A stretch of DNA of 34,155 nucleotides from an uncultured Ignavibacteria bacterium. GTDB lineage: Bacteria > Bacteroidota > Ignavibacteria > Tepidaquicellales > Tepidaquicellaceae. The stretch's first letter is position 1; every line of letters starts with the position of its first letter. The position numbers were made by a program, and so were the translations under genes. This document shows positions 9,078 through 16,715 of the stretch, one piece after another. The stretch spans positions 1-34,155 of the forward strand of contig CALMST010000347.1 of assembly GCA_937872315.1 (NCBI GenBank), written 5' to 3'. Under the pieces are notes generated by a model. That model saw only the letters and a program-made list of their open reading frames with translations. It was not told where the DNA came from and searched no databases.

Positions 9078-10412
9078 TTACTTTAAAAGAATCATAGATT
9101 TAGTTTCCGAAAACTCCCCTGCCGTGAGCCTGTAATAATAAACACCACTTGGCAAACCTATTCCGTCAAATCCAAACTTATATTTTCCCGGACTTAACTT
9201 TTCATTAACCAAAGTTGCAACTTCCTTACCAACCAAATCATAGACTTTTAAAGAAACAAATCCAAATTCCGAAATTCCAAATTCCAAATTAGTTGAAGGG
9301 TTGAACGGGTTTGGATAATTTTGCTCCAAACTGTATTTTTCCGGAATTTCATTTGAGATATTATTCACGGCAAGAACTGTCTGAAAATTCTGATCATAAA
9401 TACTCTGAACATGATCCGATAAATTCCTTAGTTCAGATATACTGTTCAGATTGCTGCTTCCTCTTGCAATAACCTGAGCGACAATTATAGACTGAGTATC
9501 ATTCGCGCTCATATTGAATGGTCCAAAACTTTGCAGATATCTTCTGTCACTTCCTCCCGACATTATCCAACCAGTTCCCAATACAGGATCTCCCGAATAT
9601 GTTTTTTTTGTAGACTGCCCGTTGGTTGGATTGATCCATGATTCACCTGTATTCCATTTTCCTTCCAATACTCTGTAAGTCTCTGCATAATCCTGTGGAT
9701 CTGCAGGTAAAGGTAATCCGTTATTGTAAGTATTAAATACATTCATACCGGTAAACTTGTATCCGACTTTGACAATAAGATTCTTCGAACCGGGAGGATA
9801 ATAATACCTGGCAGTATCATTATTGTTTCCTGTAAAAATTGCCGGGCTTCTTAGAAGTTTTGTCCCGACAGCCGGAGGAGCCGCCCCGTACACTCCGTCA
9901 TTATCTGTATCATTATATGTAAAAGCTAAATTTCTTAAAGTATCACATCCAATCCTGTCATCTGTTGCAGTTCCCAGATCATCATCAGTCCATATGGCAA
10001 GATAAGTATTAACCCATTCAGTATTGCTTCTGTTAATAATTCTGAATTCTATAAATTGTACATTCTGTAATCCGCCATAATTATAACACCAGTTAGTCTG
10101 CAAAATCTGGGCTTTTAAAGAAGCCAGGCTTCCGTTATTGGATGTATGAGGATAGGCATCAGTGTAAGCATAAAACATTGTCTGTGTACCAAGCCAGTAA
10201 GGCTGACCAGATAAGTTTACATAAGCACCTTGATTTACCGGCCAGTTCTGATAATCAGGTTCTGTAGTATTCCCTATATTTATTTTATAGATCCTGTACA
10301 AAGGATCTGACTCCCCCTGAGGAACACCGTTTGCATCCACGTAGCCGTTCTTAAAATCATAGGAGTATTCAGCTACAGCTGCCAATGTATCATTTCCCGA
10401 TAAGCAACCCAT
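9078..10412 (-). CDS. T9SS cargo protein, main part of a frameshifted gene
   Basis: This 444-residue frame has no signal peptide and begins in the middle of a domain (MGCLSGNDTLAAVAEYSYDF). Reading upstream in the same frame gives SWYRTNGSFNRDPGTG, then NAGFEWPIGSGKTARYASG directly before this Met. I recognise this from memory as a conserved start of large exported Ignavibacteria proteins. The signal peptide lies in another frame at 10451-10690, so the real gene very probably spans 9078-10690 with one base missing near 10524-10526. The body is a beta-rich secreted domain of unknown function. The last 83 residues or so are a T9SS type A sorting domain (NYPNPFNPST, then NLEFGISEFGFVSLK, ending MILLK). 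The sorting domain contains a coding heptamer run at 9258-9290. Either a sequencing error or a true pseudogene. Confidence 0.85.
   Translation of the reverse strand: MGCLSGNDTLAAVAEYSYDFKNGYVDANGVPQGESDPLYRIYKINIGNTTEPDYQNWPVNQGAYVNLSGQPYWLGTQTMFYAYTDAYPHTSNNGSLASLKAQILQTNWCYNYGGLQNVQFIEFRIINRSNTEWVNTYLAIWTDDDLGTATDDRIGCDTLRNLAFTYNDTDNDGVYGAAPPAVGTKLLRSPAIFTGNNNDTARYYYPPGSKNLIVKVGYKFTGMNVFNTYNNGLPLPADPQDYAETYRVLEGKWNTGESWINPTNGQSTKKTYSGDPVLGTGWIMSGGSDRRYLQSFGPFNMSANDTQSIIVAQVIARGSSNLNSISELRNLSDHVQSIYDQNFQTVLAVNNISNEIPEKYSLEQNYPNPFNPSTNLEFGISEFGFVSLKVYDLVGKEVATLVNEKLSPGKYKFGFDGIGLPSGVYYYRLTAGEFSETKSMILLK
9258..9290. repeat. coding heptamer run inside a T9SS sorting domain
   Basis: Nearly 7-base periodic AAATCCA, AATTCCG, AAATTCC, AAATTCC, AAATT on the plus strand. 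On the minus strand it encodes the NLEFGISEFGF segment after NPST. Confidence 0.7.
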
Positions 10413-10450
10413 CCAGACGCCCGATGCATATCTGGCGGTTTTTCCTGAAC

Positions 10451-10690
10451 CTATCGGCCATTCAAAACCAGCATTACCGGTACCGGGATCCCGGTTGAAA
10501 GAACCGTTTGTTCTGTACCATGATTTATGTTATTGGCATTCAGCTGGCTGGAAGTAATAACCTTCAGATTATTAACATTGGCAGAGCCGTCACTCTGATG
10601 TGAACTTTTGGGTTCATCTTTCATCTTAGTAAAAGCAAAAAACAGAAAGCAGGATGTTGCGATGACAAGTAAGAAATTTGTCTTTTTCAT
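10451..10690 (-). pseudogene. N-terminal signal-peptide fragment of the frameshifted T9SS cargo gene
   Basis: The 79-residue frame starts with a good signal peptide or membrane segment (FLLVIATSCFLFFAF) and a hydrophilic linker, then runs into unrelated residues (GIPVPVMLVLNGR) and stops. Its N-terminal part continues naturally into the frame of the 9078-10412 gene if one A is added on the coding strand near 10524-10526. That restores NANNI followed by K-SWYRTNGSFNRDPGTG. A clear Shine-Dalgarno AAGGAG precedes the ATG by 7 bases, unlike most genes here. It should be read as the 5' end of one gene, not as a separate small protein. Confidence 0.8.
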
Positions 10691-11032
10691 GATAAGTCTC
10701 CTTTTAAGTTTATTATAGTTTTTTAGAGCATATTTTATTAAAAAAAATAAAATTTTTAATCTACAACTAACTAAAACTGAATTAGTTTGTTACTGAATAG
10801 TACACCTTAAAAACAGAACGGTGATAAAATTCCGTAATAATAAATTTTATATAATAAACGTGAAGAATAAATATTGGAAAGGAGTTGGTTGAATAGTTGA
10901 TTTTCCATATTGCTTCCTGATTTCGTTAAACTTAATACTTTAAAAATTTTTTTGCAAGTACATATAAAAAAAGCTGAAAGATCACTCCTTCAGCTTTTTT
11001 AAAATATTAATATTATCTATGTTTATGCTTTC
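10691..11032. other. 342-bp intergenic region
   Basis: It holds the Shine-Dalgarno of the downstream frameshifted gene (AAGGAG on the minus strand, about 10698-10703). An AT-rich short inverted repeat AACTAA/TTAGTT is at 10769-10774 and 10782-10787. The terminator of the upstream gene is at 10967-11000. No open frame or RNA gene is recognised. Confidence 0.6.
10967..11000 (-). terminator. intrinsic terminator after the propeller/T9SS gene
   Basis: AAAAAAGCTGAA (10967-10978) pairs perfectly with TTCAGCTTTTTT (10989-11000) around a 10-base loop, with A/T runs on both sides. The GCTGAA core resembles the terminator at 9021. Confidence 0.88.
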
Positions 11033-13195
11033 TTATTTGATGAGAGTCATTTTTTTAGTACTTACAAAATTATCCGTAGATAATTTATAAAAATAAATAC
11101 CTGATGATAATTGAGATGCATCAAAACTGATCTCGTATGTTCCGACATTTCTGTATCCGGAAACCAGATCCGCTACTTCTCTTCCGAGTCTGTCAAATAC
11201 TTTCAGAGATACATTACCCTGTTCGGGCATTGTAAATTTAATGGTAGTGGAAGGATTGAAAGGATTCGGGTAATTCTGTGACAGATCATATGAAGAAGGT
11301 ACAGAAGAAATTATATTTTCACTAGTAGAGGTAAGAATACTGTAGTTTATAACTAATTTGAACAAACTACCGGTCTGCATATTCAGCAAATAACCTCTTT
11401 CGGGAACCATAATTCCAGCTCCTGCGCCGCTAAGTCCCATACTTACAGTTGCAAAACTTACACCACCGTTGGTTGTTAACCAAGACTGTGAACCATAATT
11501 GCCAGTAAGAACAACTGTCGGATCTTCACGGCAAACATCAGAACCCCATCCGCTTCCTGAGTTGTTTGAAACTATACTCCAGTTGTCTCCGCTGTCAGTA
11601 GTCCTGAATACCTGTGGACTGCTCCATGTAGTCGCATAGCAGAATGTATTATCAAAAATTGAATTACACATCGATGGCACTTCTGAAGATGAACCCGGTT
11701 TTACGAGAGTCCAGGTAGCAGCTCCGTCAGTTGATTTCCAGATATCTGCTCCGTCATCACCCATATAGATCTCATTCGGATGATCCCATCTGATGATGAG
11801 ATCACAAGGTTGATTAATTCCGGAGTTGTTGTATGATGCAACTTTTGTAAAAGTAGCTCCAACGTCTGTTGATTTATAAACTCCTTCTCCTCCGCTGTTA
11901 GAAGGAGCAAAATAAAAATTATTCGGATCATTCTGATCCATTTCAAGAGGCTGTCCGTAAGTACTGAAATCTCTTGCCAGAATATTTGTCCATGTAGCTC
12001 CGTAATTTGTAGTTCTGACAATACAGTCAGGTGAATTTTCCATAGCAGCCAGCCAAATATTAGTATCGATCGGACTTACATAGAATGAATGAGCTCTCGA
12101 ACCGATACCGACAGTTGCAATTTGTGTCCATGTTTCAGCTTTGTCTCTGCTTACATATACTTTATTTCCATAGACTACAAAAGCTGAATTTCTGTCAGTA
12201 GGATGCATACACAGATTATTTCCTATACCGCTTCCGCTTGGAGATTTCTGAACCCAAGACATAGATGCAGAAGCGCCGGCTGTTAATTCCCAGCTCATGC
12301 CGCCGTTTGTAGTTCTGATAATTGCATTGTTGAGACTGCTGACCGCAAATCCCAGATCATCATTATAAAAATAAAGATCCACAAGATTAGCCATCATCGG
12401 ATTGATCTCAAAATTCAGGAACTCGCTGCTTCCGCTCATATTATTTCTTATAAAACCGCCTCCGCCTGCTACGTGCGCAGTTGTATATGAAGTACCGGAT
12501 ATTGCTCTTATATCAGAATTCGTTCTTGAATCTATTGAATTCCATAATCCGGTTGCATCACTTGTAATAAGCGTTCCATATTCGCCTGCTATGATAATTC
12601 CTCCTGTGAAATATTTTACATCAAGCAGATTTTTATCGGTAATAGTATTAAAAGGCATCCAGGTTACTCCACCGTCACTGGTAGTGTAGATAGTTCCGTT
12701 ATTACCGACTACAACGCCTTTTGTATTATCTACAAAACTTATTCCGTTCAGATCTTCATTCGGAATACCTGTCATTGAAGGGGTCCAGTCAGCTCCGCCG
12801 TTTGTGGATCTGTAAATGCTTCCTCCGCTTCCGCAGACATATCCTGTATTTGCATCAATAAAGTACACTGAATTCACCGTAAAAGATGAACCGACATTAT
12901 AGTTGGTTATAGCAGAATTTGATTTTCCGGTCTTATAAATATTTCCGTTTTCACCTGTAAACCAGACATCATTATCAACAGAATAAACTGATCTCAGATC
13001 TTCTGAATTGTATGAATAACTTGCCCAGGTATTGCCGCCATTGGAAGACCGGAATATCAGACCGTTGTCTCCAACTGCGATGACATAAACACCGTCAGGT
13101 GTATGAATACTGTTGAAGCCTACTGCATTACCATCATTTGCTGAGATCAAAAATGATAACAAAAATAGGCAAAAAACTGAAAATAAGTTTTTCAT
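11033..13195 (-). CDS. secreted YCF48/BNR-type beta-propeller with T9SS sorting domain
   Basis: The 720-residue protein has a signal peptide (about 1-24) and a propeller region (about 25-625) full of NGGxxW-type turns (SNGGNTW, TNGGADW, SDGGVTW, TNGGMSW). A T9SS type A sorting domain follows (about 636-720, DLSQNYPNPFNPST to MTLIK). The propeller closely matches that of the gene at 4796, with shared segments such as YGQPLEMDQN, FYFAPSNS and LSGAGAGIMVPER. It lacks the CARDB, jelly-roll and dockerin parts, so it is the same head with a different C-terminal module. This sorting domain has TIKFTMPEQGNVSLK where four other genes carry the heptamer-coded NLEFGIS form. Probably secreted by T9SS and attached to the surface. 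It has its own candidate promoter and terminator. Confidence 0.9.
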   Translation of the reverse strand: MKNLFSVFCLFLLSFLISANDGNAVGFNSIHTPDGVYVIAVGDNGLIFRSSNGGNTWASYSYNSEDLRSVYSVDNDVWFTGENGNIYKTGKSNSAITNYNVGSSFTVNSVYFIDANTGYVCGSGGSIYRSTNGGADWTPSMTGIPNEDLNGISFVDNTKGVVVGNNGTIYTTSDGGVTWMPFNTITDKNLLDVKYFTGGIIIAGEYGTLITSDATGLWNSIDSRTNSDIRAISGTSYTTAHVAGGGGFIRNNMSGSSEFLNFEINPMMANLVDLYFYNDDLGFAVSSLNNAIIRTTNGGMSWELTAGASASMSWVQKSPSGSGIGNNLCMHPTDRNSAFVVYGNKVYVSRDKAETWTQIATVGIGSRAHSFYVSPIDTNIWLAAMENSPDCIVRTTNYGATWTNILARDFSTYGQPLEMDQNDPNNFYFAPSNSGGEGVYKSTDVGATFTKVASYNNSGINQPCDLIIRWDHPNEIYMGDDGADIWKSTDGAATWTLVKPGSSSEVPSMCNSIFDNTFCYATTWSSPQVFRTTDSGDNWSIVSNNSGSGWGSDVCREDPTVVLTGNYGSQSWLTTNGGVSFATVSMGLSGAGAGIMVPERGYLLNMQTGSLFKLVINYSILTSTSENIISSVPSSYDLSQNYPNPFNPSTTIKFTMPEQGNVSLKVFDRLGREVADLVSGYRNVGTYEISFDASQLSSGIYFYKLSTDNFVSTKKMTLIK

Positions 13196-13239
13196 TTTTT
13201 TATTTCTTTAATTAGTAAATTTTTTTGGAATGTGAGTTA

Positions 13240-13269
13240 TAAAATAACCCGAAATGGTCTTATATGCAA
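13240..13269 (-). promoter_or_regulatory. candidate promoter for the propeller/T9SS gene
   Basis: On the minus strand, TTG (13267-13269), 19 bases, TTATTTTA (13240-13247), about 45 bases before the ATG. The -7 box is imperfect. The stretch from here to the start is similar to that upstream of the paralog starting at 8131. Confidence 0.35.
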
Positions 13270-13464
13270 TATAATTTTGTGAAATGCTTTAATTCTCTCA
13301 GAAATACTGTCAAATATATTTCCGGATAAATAAAATAGGTTTTGGTATTTATATTATTCCATCATTTATCAGATAGATTTATGAAACCGAATGTGATATA
13401 TAACTGAAAAAAAATCAGAGTAATGGAGTAATGGAGGAATGTAGAAAAATTCCAGTTTGAACAT

Positions 13465-13487
13465 GCCGGCAGCTCTTTTCTGACGGC
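13465..13487. other. imperfect GC-rich hairpin
   Basis: GCCGGCAG (13465-13472) and CTGACGGC (13480-13487) pair with one internal mismatch around a 7-base loop. Flanking ATGCC and GGCAT could extend it with a bulge. It stands out in a very AT-rich gap, and no proper U-tract follows on either strand. Confidence 0.5.
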
Positions 13488-13592
13488 AGGCATTATGTTT
13501 AAAAAAACTGAAACCTTCTGTTTGAAATTATATGATCAAATAATATCTTATTCCCCAAATCAGTTAATATAAAAATCACAATTAACCATTAC

Positions 13593-14687
13593 CTATTTCA
13601 ACAGGATCATCTGTTTTGTATCAACAGTCATTCCATCAACTTCCAATCTGTAAAAATAAACTCCGCCTGAAAGCTGAGAATTTATGGTTGAGAATTGATA
13701 TTTGTAATTTCCGGCGGGTATAGATTCATTCACCAATACCGCAACTTCTCTTCCAAGACCATCATAAATTTTTAAAGAAACAAATCCCGATTCCGAAATC
13801 CCAAATTCCAGATTCGTTGAAGGGTTGAACGGATTCGGATAGTTCTGTTTTAATATAAAAGATGAAGGTATTTCAGAATTTATCTGCGTGACGGATGTCG
13901 TATTATTCAGAAAATAAAATGTAACAGTACTGTTTCCCGCATTCGGCACGGCGAGAGTGTCAGAATTTTTATTAACATAAATATCAGCAGGATTACTTAA
14001 ACCACCTGTGACAATTACGGGAGCATTTGTAAAGTTAATATCGTATTTAACCACTGATTGTATTCCCCAGGTTGAAATATATACATTATCATTTCTGTCA
14101 AGAGAAATTCCGTCACAGTTAGAATATGGAGTAATGATAATATTAGATATGACTGAATCAGCAAAGTTGACCTGCTTTACAGGAGCGCTTCCTCCCCAGC
14201 AGCAGATCAGCAATCTGTTTCTTACCGCATCTACATAGACTCCGTTTGGCTGATTTGTTGTAAGCACATAAATCCAGTAATCTGAATTGTTTGTATTTAA
14301 TTTATAAATTCTTCTGTTGGTGAAATCCGAAACATATGCCATACCGGAATTATCAATTGCGATATCATTCAAGAATGAAGAGCCTGTCAATGTTACATTA
14401 AATTCTTCTGCAGCAGTAGTGAGATTATAACCTCTCACTTTGTTTCCGTTACAAACATAAGCTCTGCCGCTGAAAACAGTTATTCCGTGAATACCTCCGC
14501 CGACAGTTACAAAGTCTGTAACAACTCCCTGCAGGTCTCTCTGAACTATCTTCGAACTGCTTGTATTCGATATAAGATATCTGCTTCCTGTAGAATCATA
14601 TGTGACGCTTTCGGGACTGCTGTATTGTGAATAAATATTACCGGGTAGAAATGAGATTGTTATAAGGAGTAAAATAAGTTTTTTCAA
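13593..14687 (-). CDS. secreted NHL/SMP-30-like beta-propeller with T9SS sorting domain
   Basis: The 364-residue protein starts at TTG (14685-14687), giving a clean signal peptide (MKKLILLLITISFLPGNIYS). Residues about 22-270 form a compact propeller in the NHL/SMP-30 style, with repeats such as NDIAIDNSGMAYVSDF, PNGVYVDAVRNRLLIC, CDGISLDRNDNVYIST and PADIYVNKNSDTLAV. The end is a T9SS type A sorting domain (KQNYPNPFNPST, NLEFGISESGFVSLK, MILLK). It contains two heptamer-coded stretches, one of which makes the turn FSTINSQLSGG two residues longer than in its relatives. No lactonase catalytic residues can be asserted, so the role may be structural or ligand-binding. The DUF885 gene lies 82 bp upstream and may be co-transcribed. 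Confidence 0.87.
   Translation of the reverse strand: MKKLILLLITISFLPGNIYSQYSSPESVTYDSTGSRYLISNTSSSKIVQRDLQGVVTDFVTVGGGIHGITVFSGRAYVCNGNKVRGYNLTTAAEEFNVTLTGSSFLNDIAIDNSGMAYVSDFTNRRIYKLNTNNSDYWIYVLTTNQPNGVYVDAVRNRLLICCWGGSAPVKQVNFADSVISNIIITPYSNCDGISLDRNDNVYISTWGIQSVVKYDINFTNAPVIVTGGLSNPADIYVNKNSDTLAVPNAGNSTVTFYFLNNTTSVTQINSEIPSSFILKQNYPNPFNPSTNLEFGISESGFVSLKIYDGLGREVAVLVNESIPAGNYKYQFSTINSQLSGGVYFYRLEVDGMTVDTKQMILLK
13675..13702. repeat. coding heptamer run at the end of a sorting domain
   Basis: Units TGAGAAT, TTATGGT, TGAGAAT, TGATATT read in 7-base steps. On the minus strand they encode FSTINSQLS within the last part of the T9SS domain. Confidence 0.6.
13782..13816. repeat. coding heptamer run inside a T9SS sorting domain
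   Basis: Units AAATCCC, GATTCCG, AAATCCC, AAATTCC, AGATTCG. On the minus strand they encode NLEFGISESGF directly after NPST. Confidence 0.75.
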
Positions 14688-14712
14688 ATTTGCAGTTTTA
14701 AATTTATAAAAA

Positions 14713-14726
14713 GTATTGAGTATTAA
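14713..14726. repeat. two heptamers GTATTGA/GTATTAA (inverse of ACTCAAT)
   Basis: Two 7-base units, the first being the reverse complement of the ACTCAAT unit at the left edge. They are followed by a TCCGGTAAATGG flank resembling the flank of the array at 8898 (TTCCGTAAATGG). Confidence 0.55.
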
Positions 14727-14769
14727 CTATCCGGTAAATGGATATATAGAAATTTATACTATATAAATT

Positions 14770-16530
14770 CTATCCTGCCGACATTTTTTCAGCAATCCAT
14801 TGATTAACAATATCTTCAAGAATCGGAAGTGGTAAAGCTCCGTTCATTAAAATAACATCATGGAAATCCTTTATCTCAAATTTATCCCCAAGACTGACTT
14901 CGGCTTTTTTTCTCAGTTCTTTTATTTTAAGCTCGCCGATCTTGTAAGCCAGAGCCTGACCTGGCCATGAGATATATCTGTCAATTTCCGACTGAATATC
15001 CTGATCCGAATTAGGAGTATATTTTCTCATGAAATCATATGCCTGTTCTCGCGACCATTTTTTGTCATGAATGCCGGTATCCACTACAAGCCTGCATGCT
15101 CTCCATATTTCAAAAGTCAGCGCTCCGTAAAGCTGATAAAGATCTTCATACATACCTGTTTCATATCCGAGACTTTCAGAATAGAGTCCCCAGCCTTCTA
15201 CAAATGCAGTAACTCCGAGATCTCTTCTGAATTTGGGCAGGTCAGTCTGCTCCTGCGCAAGTGATATCTGAAGATGATGACCCGGAACAGCCTCATGCAT
15301 TGCAAGTGATGTCATTGTATATTTTGGTCTTGCAGACAGGTTGTAGGTATTTACATAAAAATATCCCGGTCTCGACCCGTCTTCCGGGGCTGAATAATAA
15401 TAAGCAGCCGGAGCCGAAGCGGCACGAAACTCCTCCATCTCTTTCAGATCATATTTCGCTTTTGGTAGTCTGCCGAACAATCCGGGTAGCGTTGTATCGA
15501 CCTTCGAAAGTATTTCCCTGAATCCATTAAGAAGATCTTCTTTATCTGTATAATAAAATTGTGGATCCGCTTTGATATACACATTAAACTCTTCGAGTGT
15601 GCCGTCAAAACCTATGCTGTCCTTGACACTTTCCATTAGAACAACTATTCTGTTTACTTCACTCAGCCCCAGTTCATGTATCTCATCAGCAGTATAATCT
15701 AAAGTCGTATAATCCTTAATATCTTTTTCATACCTCTCTTTACCATCGGGAAGCGCCCATATTCCGGCATCTTTTCTGCATTCAGGGATATACTCGTTCT
15801 TGACAAAATCATACAATTTCCTGTAACCCGGGATGATGTTATCTTCAATAATATTTTTCAGTTCGTCTGATACCTGGATTTTTTCTTCTGCAGACAATTT
15901 ATTATCATTATACATTGGCGAATAAAATTCTGATTTCTCAGTTTCAGTATTCATAACATTTTCCATCTGCGTAAGCGTTTGTTCCATTATAAATACCGGT
16001 GGTACAATTCCAGAGGCGATTCCCTTTTTCATGTTTGAGATAGTATTATCTATATTTTCCTCAAATCCTCTTAATCTTTTAAAATATTTCTGATACTCTT
16101 CATAAGTATCTGTTGGCTGAACAAAAGCAAGCTGCGGAAAATTTATATGTATTCCCCATTGCTGTCCCAAAGGCATAAAATAGCCTTTGAATTTTTCATC
16201 AGCCAGATTATCCTCAAGTGAAGATTTAAAAAGATCAAAGTTAAGTTTGTTTTCGGTACTCAGAGAAGTGTATTCAATTTTATTCAGTCGGTTCAGAAAA
16301 ACACTCAGCGTATCATAATATGCAAATACAGCTTCTTCGGAATTATCCGAAAGCTGATCGTCATATCTGTGATCACCTTCATAGGTTGCTCCTTCAGGAT
16401 AGGTGCGTTTATTGTATTCATCATAATCACTGAAAAGAGACAAAAGCTCTGAATCAGAATCACCTGAAAAGGATTGCTTAACGGATACTGTCATAATAAC
16501 CATTATTGTCAGAAAGAATAATTGTTTCAT
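14770..16530 (-). CDS. exported DUF885-family metallopeptidase-like protein
   Basis: The 586-residue protein has a signal peptide (about 1-22) and the full length usual for DUF885 proteins. The family signature HEAVPGHHLQ is at about 412-421, an HExxxGHH zinc-site variant, and a candidate further zinc ligand is in EGWGLYSE (about 445-452). Further family blocks include the FYVNTYNLSARPKYTM segment and, near the C-terminus, WPGQALAYKIGELKI. DUF885 proteins are thought to be zinc peptidases acting on peptides, with poorly known substrates. It has no T9SS sorting domain, so it is likely periplasmic, and it is the only recognised peptidase-like gene in the window. The NHL-like gene follows after 82 bp. 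Confident for the family, not for substrate. Confidence 0.93.
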   Translation of the reverse strand: MKQLFFLTIMVIMTVSVKQSFSGDSDSELLSLFSDYDEYNKRTYPEGATYEGDHRYDDQLSDNSEEAVFAYYDTLSVFLNRLNKIEYTSLSTENKLNFDLFKSSLEDNLADEKFKGYFMPLGQQWGIHINFPQLAFVQPTDTYEEYQKYFKRLRGFEENIDNTISNMKKGIASGIVPPVFIMEQTLTQMENVMNTETEKSEFYSPMYNDNKLSAEEKIQVSDELKNIIEDNIIPGYRKLYDFVKNEYIPECRKDAGIWALPDGKERYEKDIKDYTTLDYTADEIHELGLSEVNRIVVLMESVKDSIGFDGTLEEFNVYIKADPQFYYTDKEDLLNGFREILSKVDTTLPGLFGRLPKAKYDLKEMEEFRAASAPAAYYYSAPEDGSRPGYFYVNTYNLSARPKYTMTSLAMHEAVPGHHLQISLAQEQTDLPKFRRDLGVTAFVEGWGLYSESLGYETGMYEDLYQLYGALTFEIWRACRLVVDTGIHDKKWSREQAYDFMRKYTPNSDQDIQSEIDRYISWPGQALAYKIGELKIKELRKKAEVSLGDKFEIKDFHDVILMNGALPLPILEDIVNQWIAEKMSAG

Positions 16531-16603
16531 GTGTGTTTAATTAGATAATTTTAAACCCGGTTTATAATATTCTAAAAAAATTTTAACACCGGAAGGAATT
16601 ATA

Positions 16604-16629
16604 AAAAAGCCGGAGAATATCCGGCTTTT
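16604..16629 (-). terminator. intrinsic terminator after the propeller/T9SS gene at 16710
   Basis: AAAAAGCCGG (16604-16613) pairs with CCGGCTTTT (16621-16629) around a 7-base loop. The plus-strand A-run is the U-tract for minus-strand transcription. The heptamer array lies between this hairpin and the stop codon. Confidence 0.85.
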
Positions 16630-16666
16630 AAATATATAATTTGAATCTTTACGTTAATTTAATGCT

Positions 16667-16715
16667 ACCCAATACCCAATACCCAATACACAATACACAA
16701 TACCCAATACTATTT
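16667..16715. repeat. heptamer tandem array, unit ACCCAAT/ACACAAT, ending in a stop codon
   Basis: Units in order: ACCCAAT three times, ACACAAT twice, ACCCAAT, and a final ACTATTT (16709-16715). That last unit contains the reverse-complemented stop of the gene at 16710. The final unit is identical to the last unit of the array at 1-56. Confidence 0.93.

Larger units (their letters stand above)
13196..13592. other. 397-bp intergenic region
   Basis: It holds the candidate promoter and AT-rich leader of the gene ending at 13195, and a short 8-base repeat (AGTAATGG twice, 13419-13434). An imperfect GC-rich hairpin is at 13465-13487, and two decayed heptamers (ATTAACC, ATTACCT) lie next to the stop codon at 13593. 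No open frame is convincing. Confidence 0.6.

Noticed and set aside
10451-10690. Independent small secreted peptide gene
   Set aside because: The adjacent frame supplies the continuation of the same protein, so it is better explained as the 5' part of a frameshifted gene.
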